A stretch of DNA of 64,000 bases from Rhodopseudomonas palustris. Its GTDB lineage: Bacteria; Pseudomonadota; Alphaproteobacteria; Rhizobiales; Xanthobacteraceae. This document shows, piece after piece, positions 16,215-24,227 of the stretch (its first letter is position 1; every line of letters starts with the position of its first letter). Location: contig JACRJB010000068.1 in assembly GCA_016215605.1 (NCBI GenBank), positions 154,270 to 218,269 of the forward strand, read 5' to 3'. The notes under the pieces were generated by a model. The model worked only from the letters and a program-made list of their open reading frames with translations. It was not told the DNA's origin and did not search any database. The translations under genes were made by a program, and so were the position numbers.

Positions 16215-17359
16215 CCGATCGCATGAACGCCGTTCCTCCGATCTCGGACTTCCGCGCCTCGGCGATCGGCGACGATGATCCGGCCGGCGCGGCGGCTGTT
16301 CGCATCGATGGCCTCAGCAAGACGTTCTCGAAGGCCGCCGGGCCGGTGCTCGACGATGTGTCCCTGACGATCCGCCGTGGCGAGATTCACGGGATCATCG
16401 GGCGATCCGGCGCCGGCAAGAGCACGCTGGTCCGCTGCATCAATCTGCTGGAACGGCCGAGCGCCGGGCGCGTCTTCGTGTCCGGTCGCGAGATCACCAG
16501 CCTGCGGGGCCGGGCGTTGCGGACGGCGCGCCGCGACATCGGGATGATCTTCCAGCACTTCAATGTGCTGTCGTCGAAGACGGTAGCCGGCAATGTCGCG
16601 CTGCCGTTCAAGGTGGCGGGGCTGCCGCGCGCGGAGATCGCGCGACGAATTCCGCCGCTGCTGGAACTGGTCGGATTGGCGCACAAAGCGGATGCGTATC
16701 CGTCGGAATTATCAGGGGGTCAGAAGCAGCGGGTCGGCATCGCACGGGCGCTGGCGCTCGATCCCTCCGTGCTGCTGTGCGACGAGGCGACGTCGGCGCT
16801 CGATCCGGAAACGACGGAGCAGATCCTCGCGCTGCTGCGCGACATCAACCGCCAACTCGGGCTGACCATCGTGCTGATCACGCACGAGATGCAGGTGCTG
16901 CGTGATATCGCCACGCGCGTCGCCGTGCTCGATCACGGCCGGCTGGTCGAGGAGGGCGCCACTTTCGACGTGCTGGCCTTCCCGAAATCTGCGGTGGCGC
17001 GCTCGTTCCTGTCGGGTCTGGTCGCTCACGAACTGCCGCCACCGGTCGCGGCACGGTTGTTGCCGGAGCCGGTGGCGGACAGCGATCCGGTGCTGCGGAT
17101 CGTCTTCACCGGCGACGCGGCGCACGATCCGATCGTCGCCGACCTCGTGTCGCATTTCCAGATCGTCCCCAACATCCTGCACGGCCGGATCGACTATGTC
17201 GGTGATCGGCCGCTCGGCGTACTGACGCTCGTCGCCGGCGACGCCGGCAAACGGCTTCCGGCCGTGCTGTCGCGCCTCGCTTCATTTGGATTATTCGTGG
17301 AAGTCATTGGTCATGCCGTTCGATCTGCTGTCACCCGCCGTCACGGCGCTGCTGTTTGA
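16211..17359 (+). CDS. metN: MetN-like methionine ABC transporter ATPase
   Basis: A 382-residue ATPase: Walker A GRSGAGKST, signature LSGGQKQR, Walker B VLLCDEATSALDPET and the switch histidine in LITHEM. The C-terminal ~90 residues resemble the NIL regulatory domain that binds methionine and inhibits transport. It begins at a GTG overlapping the metQ stop, and the next gene begins 47 nt before this one ends. The N-terminus is about 30 residues longer than enteric MetN before the ATPase core. It powers methionine or methionine-derivative uptake with MetI and MetQ. Confidence 0.9.
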   Translation: MTDRMNAVPPISDFRASAIGDDDPAGAAAVRIDGLSKTFSKAAGPVLDDVSLTIRRGEIHGIIGRSGAGKSTLVRCINLLERPSAGRVFVSGREITSLRGRALRTARRDIGMIFQHFNVLSSKTVAGNVALPFKVAGLPRAEIARRIPPLLELVGLAHKADAYPSELSGGQKQRVGIARALALDPSVLLCDEATSALDPETTEQILALLRDINRQLGLTIVLITHEMQVLRDIATRVAVLDHGRLVEEGATFDVLAFPKSAVARSFLSGLVAHELPPPVAARLLPEPVADSDPVLRIVFTGDAAHDPIVADLVSHFQIVPNILHGRIDYVGDRPLGVLTLVAGDAGKRLPAVLSRLASFGLFVEVIGHAVRSAVTRRHGAAV

Positions 17360-18008
17360 GTCGCTGAAACAGACCGCCTACATGGTGTCGATCGCGGCCC
17401 TGGTGTCGACCGCGCTCGGCTTGCCGCTCGGTGTGCTGCTGGTGGTGACGAGCCCAGGCCACATTCTGCCGTTGCCGATCTTCAATCGAATTCTCGGGAC
17501 GGCCGTCAATCTGGTCCGGTCGACGCCGTTCATCATCCTGATGGTCGCAATCATTCCGTTCACGCGGGTGATCGCCGGCAGTTCGGTCGGCACCAGCGCA
17601 GCGGTCGTGCCGCTGACGGTCGCGATCACGCCGCTGTTCGCGCGCCTCGCCGAGACGGCGATGCGGGAAGTGGACCGTGGTCTGATCGAGGCCGCCGAAG
17701 CGATCGGCGCGTCGCCGCTGCAGATCATCGTCCGGGTGATCATTCCAGAAGCGCTGCCGAGCATTGTCGCAGGACAGACCGTCGCGCTGGTCAGCCTGAT
17801 CGGTTACTCGGCGATGGCCGGTACCGTCGGCGGCGGAGGGCTCGGCGATCTCGGTGTTCGCTTCGGCTATCAGCGCTTCATGCCGGAAGTGATGCTGGCG
17901 GTGGTGATCGTCCTCGTCGCCATCGTCCAGAGCGTTCAATTGCTCGGCGACGCCGCGGCACGCGCCGTCAATCATCGGATCGCCCGCGGCAAGCGATCGA
18001 CGTCCTGA
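17313..18008 (+). CDS. metI: MetI-like methionine ABC transporter permease
   Basis: A 231-residue inner-membrane permease with about five or six hydrophobic segments and the coupling motif EAAEAIGASPLQIIVRVIIPEALPSI. The ATG at 17313 (MPFDLLSPAV) has GGAAG upstream; the track's TTG at 17286 is less likely. It overlaps metN by 47 nt in another frame. The order metQ-metN-metI followed by metY 36 nt later indicates one methionine/sulfur operon. Confidence 0.9.
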   Translation: MPFDLLSPAVTALLFESLKQTAYMVSIAALVSTALGLPLGVLLVVTSPGHILPLPIFNRILGTAVNLVRSTPFIILMVAIIPFTRVIAGSSVGTSAAVVPLTVAITPLFARLAETAMREVDRGLIEAAEAIGASPLQIIVRVIIPEALPSIVAGQTVALVSLIGYSAMAGTVGGGGLGDLGVRFGYQRFMPEVMLAVVIVLVAIVQSVQLLGDAAARAVNHRIARGKRSTS

Positions 18009-18044
18009 GCGCCACGCCCGCCGCCAACCGAAAGGAAACCGACC

Positions 18045-19358
18045 ATGTCGCTCCAAACCGTGCAACCGCTTCACCCCGGTAACATCGACACCCTTGCGCT
18101 TCACGGCGGGTCGTTTCGTGCCGATCCGGCCACCGGCGCGACGCAGGTGCCGATCTATCAGAGCACGTCGTTCGATCTGCAGAGCACCGAGCGCGCCGAC
18201 CGTCTGGTGAACTTCGAGGAGTTCGGCTTCGTCTATTCGCGGATCGGCAATCCGACTTCGCATGTGCTGGAGGAGCGGCTCGCGGCGATCGAGGGCGGTG
18301 CGGCAGCGCTGGCGCTGGCGTCGGGGCAGGCGGCGGTGGCGTTGTCGGTGCTGACGCTGGTACAGGCCGGCGACAACATCGTCACCGGCACCGATCTCTA
18401 CGGCGGGACCTGGAATTTCTTCGCCAACCGGCTGAAGCAATTCGGCATCGAGGCCCGCTTCGTCGACCCAGCCGATCCGGAAGCGTTCCGCGCGGCGACT
18501 GACGACCGCACCCGATTGTACTTTGGCGAGACGCTGCCGAACCCGAAGCTCAACGTGTTTCCGATCCACGAAGTCGCGGAGATCGGCCGCAGCTTCGGCA
18601 TTCCGCTGATCATCGACAACACCGCGGCGCCGCTGCTGGCGCGGCCGATCGATCACGGCGCATCGATCGTGGTGCATTCGGCGACCAAATATATCGGCGG
18701 CCACGGCACCACGATCGGCGGCGTCATCATCGACAGCGGCCAGTTCCCGTGGGAGGAATTCGCCGACCGGCACCGGCTGATCACCGGTCCGGACCCGTCC
18801 TATAACGGCCGCACCTGGCCGGACATCGCGCGCCCATTCGGGCCGGTGGCTTACGCCTTCGCGGCGCGGGCAGGGTTGCTGCGCGATCTCGGGCCTGCGC
18901 TGTCGCCGCAGAATGCGTTCCAACTAATTCAGGGGCTCGAGACCCTGCCGCTGCGCATCCGGCAGCAGACGGCGAACGCGGCCCGCGTGGCCGATTATCT
19001 GTCGAAGCATCCCAAGGTCGAGACGGTGATCTATCCGGGCCTGCAGAGGGGCGAGGCGCGCCGACGTGCCGACACCTATCTTCAGGGCGGCTACGGCGCC
19101 CTGGTCGGCTTCGAGCTGCCCGGCGGCTTCGGCGCGGGCCGCCGCTTCATCAACTCGCTGAAGCTGCTGTTCCACGTCGCCAATATCGGCGATGCGCACA
19201 GCCTGGCGATCCACCCGTCGTCGACCACGCATGCGCAGCTCGCGCCGGAGAAACAGCTCGCGGCCGGCGTCACGCCCGGCTACGTGCGGCTGTCGGTCGG
19301 CATCGAGAGCGTCGACGACATCATTGCCGATATCGCGCAGGCGCTCGACCAGGCCTGA
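18045..19358 (+). CDS. metY: O-acetylhomoserine sulfhydrylase (MetY-like)
   Basis: A 437-residue PLP enzyme of the MetY branch: DTLALHGGSFRADPATGATQVPIYQSTSF-type start, Schiff-base lysine in HSATKYIGGHGTTIGG, and the long insert ITGPDPSYNGRTW typical of OAH sulfhydrylases. It condenses O-acetylhomoserine with sulfide (homocysteine) or methanethiol (methionine). An AAAGGAAA site precedes the ATG. It lies 28 nt upstream of a nitrogenase-like D gene, a link also seen in methylthio-alkane metabolism, where the released thiol is captured this way. Confidence 0.9.
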   Translation: MSLQTVQPLHPGNIDTLALHGGSFRADPATGATQVPIYQSTSFDLQSTERADRLVNFEEFGFVYSRIGNPTSHVLEERLAAIEGGAAALALASGQAAVALSVLTLVQAGDNIVTGTDLYGGTWNFFANRLKQFGIEARFVDPADPEAFRAATDDRTRLYFGETLPNPKLNVFPIHEVAEIGRSFGIPLIIDNTAAPLLARPIDHGASIVVHSATKYIGGHGTTIGGVIIDSGQFPWEEFADRHRLITGPDPSYNGRTWPDIARPFGPVAYAFAARAGLLRDLGPALSPQNAFQLIQGLETLPLRIRQQTANAARVADYLSKHPKVETVIYPGLQRGEARRRADTYLQGGYGALVGFELPGGFGAGRRFINSLKLLFHVANIGDAHSLAIHPSSTTHAQLAPEKQLAAGVTPGYVRLSVGIESVDDIIADIAQALDQA

Positions 19359-19386
19359 TCCGACACCGCAGGAAGCGAGGCGCGCC

Positions 19387-20892
19387 ATGGTGCTCAATCT
19401 GAAGAATCCGCAGGTCGAAACCCGCGATCAGCGGCTCGGCACCATCACCCAATGGGACGGCCGCGCCGACCAGCTGGTTCGCGATTCCGTCTTCACCTAT
19501 GGCTGTTCGAAAGGCTGCGACAATGGCGGGAGGCGGTTGTGCGAGCAGTCGAGCCCGTTCCAGCAGGCCTCGATGTGCGCCGAGCACATCGCCGTCACCA
19601 ACGCCACGATCATTCAGGAATCGGTGGTGGTGCAGCACTCGCCGATCGGCTGCGCGGCCAGCCAATCGTTCACCGCGCGTTATTATCGCGATCTGGCGGC
19701 GCGGCGCGGCTGGAAGCTGGAAGATCCGAAATCGATCTGCACCAATCTCGGCGAACAGGACATGGTGTTCGGCGGCGTGGAGCGCCTCGAACAAACCATC
19801 CGCGACGCGTTCGAGCGGCACGATCCGCGCGTGATCTTCGTCGCCACGTCCTGCGCCACCGGCATCATCGGCGACGATGTCGACGGCGCGGCGAAGCGGG
19901 TCGAGGATGAGATCGGCATTCCGGTGGTGACGCTGCATTGCGAGGGCTTCAAGTCGAAGCACTGGTCGAGCGGCTGGGACGTGATCGAGCACGGCATCCT
20001 GCGGCGGCTGGTGCCGCACGCGCCGCAGCGGCAGCCGGATCTGATCAACGTCATCCATCTCGGCGGACCCGACGTGTTCTCGCCATTGCTCAACCCGCTC
20101 GGGCTGCGCGTCAATCTGGTGATGGGCGGCAACACGCTGGAGCGGCTGGCGCAGATGTCGGAGGCGGCCGCGACCGTCACGATGTGCTTCGTGCTGTCCT
20201 ATCTCGCCACCGGACTCGAGCAGGAATTCGGCGTGCCGGAGGTGAAGGCGCCGCTGCCCTACGGGCTCGACGCCACCGACAATTGGCTGCGCGACATCGC
20301 GCGGCTGACCGGCACCGAGGACAAGGTCGAGGCAGGGATCGCCAGCGAGCGTGCGCGGATCGCGCCGGAGCTGGCGCGGCTGCGCAAGGCGCTCAAAGGC
20401 AAGCGCGGCTTCGTCGCCGCCGGCGCCGCGTTTGCGCACGGGCTGCTGGCCGATCTGCGCGAACTCGGCGTCGATGTCGACAGCGCGTTCTCGTTCCATC
20501 ACGATCCGACCACCGACAGCGGCGATTCGCAGCAGGATTCGCTCGGTCACCTCGTCGACGTCTGGGGCGACGTGCCGAACTACACGGTCAGTCCCGATCA
20601 GCATTTCCAGGCTCACGCCGCCCTGCAACGTGCGCGCCCCGACTTCGTGATCTGCCGTCATTCCGGCACCATGGCCGTGCTGGCCGGACGAATGGGAATT
20701 CCGGTGCTGCCGATCTTCTATTCCAACGACGGCCTCGGCTACGAGGGGCTGCTGACGATCGGCCGCGCTATCCTCCGGGTGTTGCCGCGCAAGCGGTTCT
20801 ACGACGATGTCGCCGCGCACAGCTCGTTCCCGTATCAACCCTGGTGGCTGGCGGAGACCGATCCCTACGCCGCCATCGCCGAACCCGCCTGA
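19387..20892 (+). CDS. Nitrogenase-like component 1, NifD/MarD-type subunit (second paralogue)
   Basis: A 501-residue protein of the nitrogenase oxidoreductase component-1 family, closely similar to the MarD-like protein at 35327. Three P-cluster-type cysteines sit where expected: Cys64 (SMCAEH), Cys89 (QHSPIGC) and Cys156 (ATSCATGIIGDD). The apical cofactor-type cysteine is Cys267 (VTMCFVLSYLATG). The His-His pair of MarD (GDEHHALGYQG) is replaced by Asn-Asp (YSNDGLGYEG). The true ATG is 19387, with AGGAAGCGAGGC upstream; the track extension lies in metY. It is followed 12 nt later by its K partner. No NifH gene adjoins it. Substrate unknown, probably a reduced-sulfur compound given MetY and MetQNI. 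Confidence 0.85.
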   Translation: MVLNLKNPQVETRDQRLGTITQWDGRADQLVRDSVFTYGCSKGCDNGGRRLCEQSSPFQQASMCAEHIAVTNATIIQESVVVQHSPIGCAASQSFTARYYRDLAARRGWKLEDPKSICTNLGEQDMVFGGVERLEQTIRDAFERHDPRVIFVATSCATGIIGDDVDGAAKRVEDEIGIPVVTLHCEGFKSKHWSSGWDVIEHGILRRLVPHAPQRQPDLINVIHLGGPDVFSPLLNPLGLRVNLVMGGNTLERLAQMSEAAATVTMCFVLSYLATGLEQEFGVPEVKAPLPYGLDATDNWLRDIARLTGTEDKVEAGIASERARIAPELARLRKALKGKRGFVAAGAAFAHGLLADLRELGVDVDSAFSFHHDPTTDSGDSQQDSLGHLVDVWGDVPNYTVSPDQHFQAHAALQRARPDFVICRHSGTMAVLAGRMGIPVLPIFYSNDGLGYEGLLTIGRAILRVLPRKRFYDDVAAHSSFPYQPWWLAETDPYAAIAEPA

Positions 20893-20904
20893 GAAAGACC
20901 AGTG

Positions 20905-22284
20905 ATGCTGTCTCCTGTCACCGACAATCTCGACGCCTCCGGCGCGTTCTGCAGTTCGCCTGGCGCGATCGAGCAGGTTCGTTACGGCTGTAGTCTCGGT
21001 GCGCTGGCGAGCGTGATCGCGATTCCCGGCGCGGTGCCGATTACGCATTGCGGACCGGGCTGCGCCACCAAGCAGTTCCATGCGCTGTCCGGAATCAACG
21101 CCTATCAGGGCGGCGAATTCCACGTGCCGAGCAGCAATCTCGGCAACCAGGAAGTGATCTTCGGCGGCGCCGATCGCCTCGACGAATTGATCCGGTCGAC
21201 GTTGAAGGTGATGCAGGCCGATCTATTCGTGGTGCAGTCCGGCTGCATTCCCGGCCTGGTCGGCGACGATGTCGGCAGCGTGGTGCGGAGCTATCAGAAG
21301 CAGGGCGTGCCGATCGTGTTCGCCGAGACCAGTGGTTATCGCGGCAACAATTTCACCGGCCACGAAACCGTCATTCGCGCCATCATCGACCAGTTCGTCG
21401 ATGTCAACGACGCCCCGCTGCAGCACGGCCTGGTCAATGTCTGGTCGCTGCTGCCGTATCAGAATCCGTTCTGGCGCGGCGATCTCACCGAGATCAAGCG
21501 GATCCTCGAAGGCGTCGGGCTCGAGGTCAACATCCTGTTCGGCCCGTCGTCGGCCGGCGTCGAGGAGTGGCGCGCGATTCAGCGTGCGCAGTTCAATCTG
21601 GTGCTGTCGCCGTGGCTCGGCCTCGCCACCGCCGCTCATCTCGAAGACCTCTACGGCCAGCCGTTCCTGCACGTGCCGACGATCCCGATCGGCGCCAAGG
21701 CCACCAGCGCCTTCCTGCGCCAGGTGGTCGATTTCGCAGGCCTCGATCGCGCGCGCGCAGAAGCGTTCATCGCGCAGGAGGAGAAGGAGCACTACGTCTA
21801 TCTTCGCGACTTCGCCTCGTTCTACGCCGGCTGCACCAGCCAGTATCGGCTGCCGTCGACGGCGATCGTGGTCAGCGAAAGCGCGTATAATCTCGCGGTG
21901 GCGAGCTTCCTGGTCGAGCAGCTCGGTCTCAATCCCGGGCCGATGGTGATCAGCGAGAATCCGCCGGCGGATTTTCGCGAGACCATCCAGAAGTCCTATC
22001 GCGCGCTCGCCGACGGCGCAGGAGCCGAGGCCGTGTTCGAGCAGGACGGTCACCGGATTCACGAATTGATCCGGCAAACCGATCTCACCGGCGAAGTGCC
22101 GATCGTGTTCGGCTCGACCTGGGAGGCGGCGCTGGCGGACGAGATCGGCGCGCCGCTGGTCGAGATCGGCTATCCGTGCACCGACGAGGTCGTGCTGTCG
22201 CGCGCCTATGTCGGCTATCGCGGCGCGCTGGCGTTGATCGAACGCACCTATACGACGGTGGTTCGCGCCAGCACGATGGGGTAG
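20905..22284 (+). CDS. Nitrogenase-like component 1, NifK/MarK-type subunit (second paralogue)
   Basis: A 459-residue partner of the preceding D-type subunit. P-cluster-type cysteines are seen in VRYGCSLG, THCGPGC and QSGCIPGLVGDD, and the family segment LVNVWSLLPYQNPFWRGDLTEIKR is shared with the MarK-like protein at 36851. A GTG at 20902 immediately precedes the ATG at 20905; a GAGAAAG site serves either. It lacks the long extra C-terminus of true NifK. With the D subunit it should make an alpha2-beta2 oxidoreductase receiving electrons from a NifH-like protein encoded elsewhere (34386 or 45712 are candidates). Confidence 0.85.
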   Translation: MLSPVTDNLDASGAFCSSPGAIEQVRYGCSLGALASVIAIPGAVPITHCGPGCATKQFHALSGINAYQGGEFHVPSSNLGNQEVIFGGADRLDELIRSTLKVMQADLFVVQSGCIPGLVGDDVGSVVRSYQKQGVPIVFAETSGYRGNNFTGHETVIRAIIDQFVDVNDAPLQHGLVNVWSLLPYQNPFWRGDLTEIKRILEGVGLEVNILFGPSSAGVEEWRAIQRAQFNLVLSPWLGLATAAHLEDLYGQPFLHVPTIPIGAKATSAFLRQVVDFAGLDRARAEAFIAQEEKEHYVYLRDFASFYAGCTSQYRLPSTAIVVSESAYNLAVASFLVEQLGLNPGPMVISENPPADFRETIQKSYRALADGAGAEAVFEQDGHRIHELIRQTDLTGEVPIVFGSTWEAALADEIGAPLVEIGYPCTDEVVLSRAYVGYRGALALIERTYTTVVRASTMG

Positions 22285-22299
22285 AGCGCGACGCGCACG

Positions 22300-23409
22300 T
22301 CAGCCGGCGACCGAGTAGACACGCCGCTCGCTGTCGCCGGCGGCGCGCTGTCGAAGCAGCTCGCGCGTGATGTCCAGCGTCTCCTCGATCATCGCGGCAT
22401 CGACATCGAGATGGGTGCAGGCGCGCATCCGTCCGCCCATGATCGAGACCAGCACGCCGCGAAGGCGCAACGCGGCCGTCAATTCTTCGTTGGAGATGCC
22501 GGAGCCGGCGACATCGAAGAACACGAGGTTGGTCTCTGGCGGTTGAACGTCGATGCCTTCCAATCTCGAAAGTCCTGCAGCGAGCTGCCATGCGTTCACG
22601 TGGTCTTCGGCAAGGCGGTCGACATTGTGGTCCAGCGCGTAGTGGCAGGCCGCCGCACAGATGCCGGCCTGGCGTAGAGATCCGCCGAGCCGCTGCTTCC
22701 AGCGCCAGACTTCGTCGATGAAACCGCGCGATCCGGCCATCACGGCACCCAGCGGCGCGCCGAGGCCTTTGCTGAAGTCGATCCAGACCGAGTCCCAGCC
22801 CGCGACCATCTCGCGTGGGATCACGCCGCTGGCGACGCTGGCGTTCAGCAAGCGTGCGCCGTCCATGTGGGTGGCGAGACCATGGGTCTTCGCCAGCGCC
22901 GCGATCCGCTCCAGCGCCGATTGCGGCCAGACCTTGCCGCCGCCGAGATTGGTGGTTTGCTCGACGCTGACCAGAGTCTGTCTGGCCAGATGTCGATCGG
23001 GAGGGCGGAGTGCCCTGCGAAGATCATCGGGCGTGAATTGTCCACTCGGGCCAGGCAGAGGCTTGATCTGAACGCCGCCGAGCGCCGCATGGGTGCAGCC
23101 TTCGAGCGATACGATGTGCGATGTTTCGTGCGCCAAAATCTCGTCGCCCGGCCGGCAATGCGCCAGCGTCGCGGCGATATTGCAGATCGTGCCCGACGGC
23201 ATGAACAACGCGGCTTCCTTGCCGAGCAGCGCGGCGACGCGATCGCACAGGCTGTTCACCGTCGGATCGGCGCCGATCTGTTCGTCGCCGACCTCCGCGT
23301 CGGCCATGGCTTCCCGCATCGCGCGGCTGGGCCGGGTCTGCGTATCCGAGAACAGATTGATGCGGACTGGCGGGAGGCTCGGATCGTCGGGGACGGGCGC
23401 GTACACCAT
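22300..23409 (-). CDS. Threonine aldolase-like / beta-eliminating lyase PLP enzyme
   Basis: A 369-residue fold-type I PLP protein of the low-specificity L-threonine aldolase family: INLFSDTQTRPSRAMREAM, GDEQIGADPTVNSL, FMPSGTICNI, ETSHI, MDGARLLNA and the PLP lysine in WIDFSKGLGAPLGAVMAG. It cleaves beta-hydroxy amino acids to glycine and an aldehyde in studied relatives. It is the last gene of the minus-strand sulfur-oxidation group, 12 nt after soxZ, which is unusual company. Activity on a sulfur amino acid cannot be excluded. The ATG has AGGCAG upstream. Confidence 0.8.
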   Translation of the reverse strand: MVYAPVPDDPSLPPVRINLFSDTQTRPSRAMREAMADAEVGDEQIGADPTVNSLCDRVAALLGKEAALFMPSGTICNIAATLAHCRPGDEILAHETSHIVSLEGCTHAALGGVQIKPLPGPSGQFTPDDLRRALRPPDRHLARQTLVSVEQTTNLGGGKVWPQSALERIAALAKTHGLATHMDGARLLNASVASGVIPREMVAGWDSVWIDFSKGLGAPLGAVMAGSRGFIDEVWRWKQRLGGSLRQAGICAAACHYALDHNVDRLAEDHVNAWQLAAGLSRLEGIDVQPPETNLVFFDVAGSGISNEELTAALRLRGVLVSIMGGRMRACTHLDVDAAMIEETLDITRELLRQRAAGDSERRVYSVAG

Positions 23410-23421
23410 GCGTGTATCTGC

Positions 23422-23757
23422 CTATTTCACGGCGACGTGCGCCGCCGTGCTCGCGGTGCGGCCATCCTCATGGGTCCAGACGAAATCGAAATCGGTCGGA
23501 CCGACAATCCTGGCGTGGAACACCAGATAGGGATTGGCGGAGGTCGCGTTGCGAAGATCGACCTGCACGACCCTCTCGCCGTTCGCCTGCGCATGAAACC
23601 GCGCCAGGATATCGCGCGGGATCGGCTGCCCGTCGGGCGCGCGACGAAATCCAGGCTCCATCGGATGCTCGAACAAGGTGCGAATCTCGATGACGTCTCC
23701 CACTTTGGCCGAGGCGGGAAGCTTGATGCGGGGGCGGCTGGTCAATGGCACCGTCAT
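23422..23757 (-). CDS. soxZ: SoxZ sulfur-oxidation carrier partner
   Basis: A 111-residue SoxZ: RPRIKLPASAKVGDVIEIRTLFEHPMEPGFR, then PYLVFHARI and FVWTHEDGRT. SoxZ wraps around SoxY and supports covalent sulfur attachment to its C-terminal cysteine. The ATG at 23757 overlaps the soxY stop (ATGA) and has a good GGAGG 9 nt upstream; the track's TTG at 23766 is not needed. Confidence 0.9.
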   Translation of the reverse strand: MTVPLTSRPRIKLPASAKVGDVIEIRTLFEHPMEPGFRRAPDGQPIPRDILARFHAQANGERVVQVDLRNATSANPYLVFHARIVGPTDFDFVWTHEDGRTASTAAHVAVK

Positions 23758-24227
23758 GTCAGACAACCTCCGACGCTCACCTTGATCTCCACTGCGGCGC
23801 GATTGACCGTGCCGTCGCTGTGCTCGGCGAACACCAGCAGGGTCTGCTTCTCGGCGAGCCGGATGCGCATCGCGACCTCGGCCTTGCCCGATGCCGGCGA
23901 CAACCTGAAGCTGGCGATTCCCGGAGTCGGATTCCTGGTCGCGATCAGATGGATCGCACGAACATGGTGCTCCGCCGTCATTGGACTGTCGACCACAACG
24001 GTGACGGGCACCACGGCGCCGTTTTCGGCGGTCTCCGGCACTTGCAGCGAAATGCCGCCGTCCCGGGGCGTCGCGTTTCCGATCAAGTCTCGGATCGCCG
24101 CGTCGACATCGTCGGACGTCGTGGCTTTGGCCAACGGAATGATCGACGCGACAAATCCGACCGCCGCTGCGACCAGCATGTCACGCCGGTCGAGCGACAA
24201 TGGCGCGCCGTTCGGGTACTCGCTCAT
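23754..24227 (-). CDS. soxY: SoxY sulfur carrier protein
   Basis: A 157-residue SoxY with a twin-arginine-like leader (SLDRRDMLVAAAVGFVASII). Its C-terminus is VGGCLT, where the usual swinging arm ends GGCGG. The cysteine keeps its position third from the end, so it can still carry sulfur, but the two terminal glycines are replaced by Leu-Thr. SoxY-bound sulfur intermediates form in the periplasm. It overlaps the flavoprotein gene by 4 nt upstream and soxZ by 4 nt downstream. No soxA, soxX, soxB or soxCD is visible in the window. Confidence 0.9.
   Translation of the reverse strand: MSEYPNGAPLSLDRRDMLVAAAVGFVASIIPLAKATTSDDVDAAIRDLIGNATPRDGGISLQVPETAENGAVVPVTVVVDSPMTAEHHVRAIHLIATRNPTPGIASFRLSPASGKAEVAMRIRLAEKQTLLVFAEHSDGTVNRAAVEIKVSVGGCLT

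Noticed and set aside
13735-18044. SAM or SAH riboswitch ahead of Met genes
   Set aside because: No recognisable SAM-I, SAM-II or SAH core was seen upstream of the aminotransferase, metQ or metY genes.
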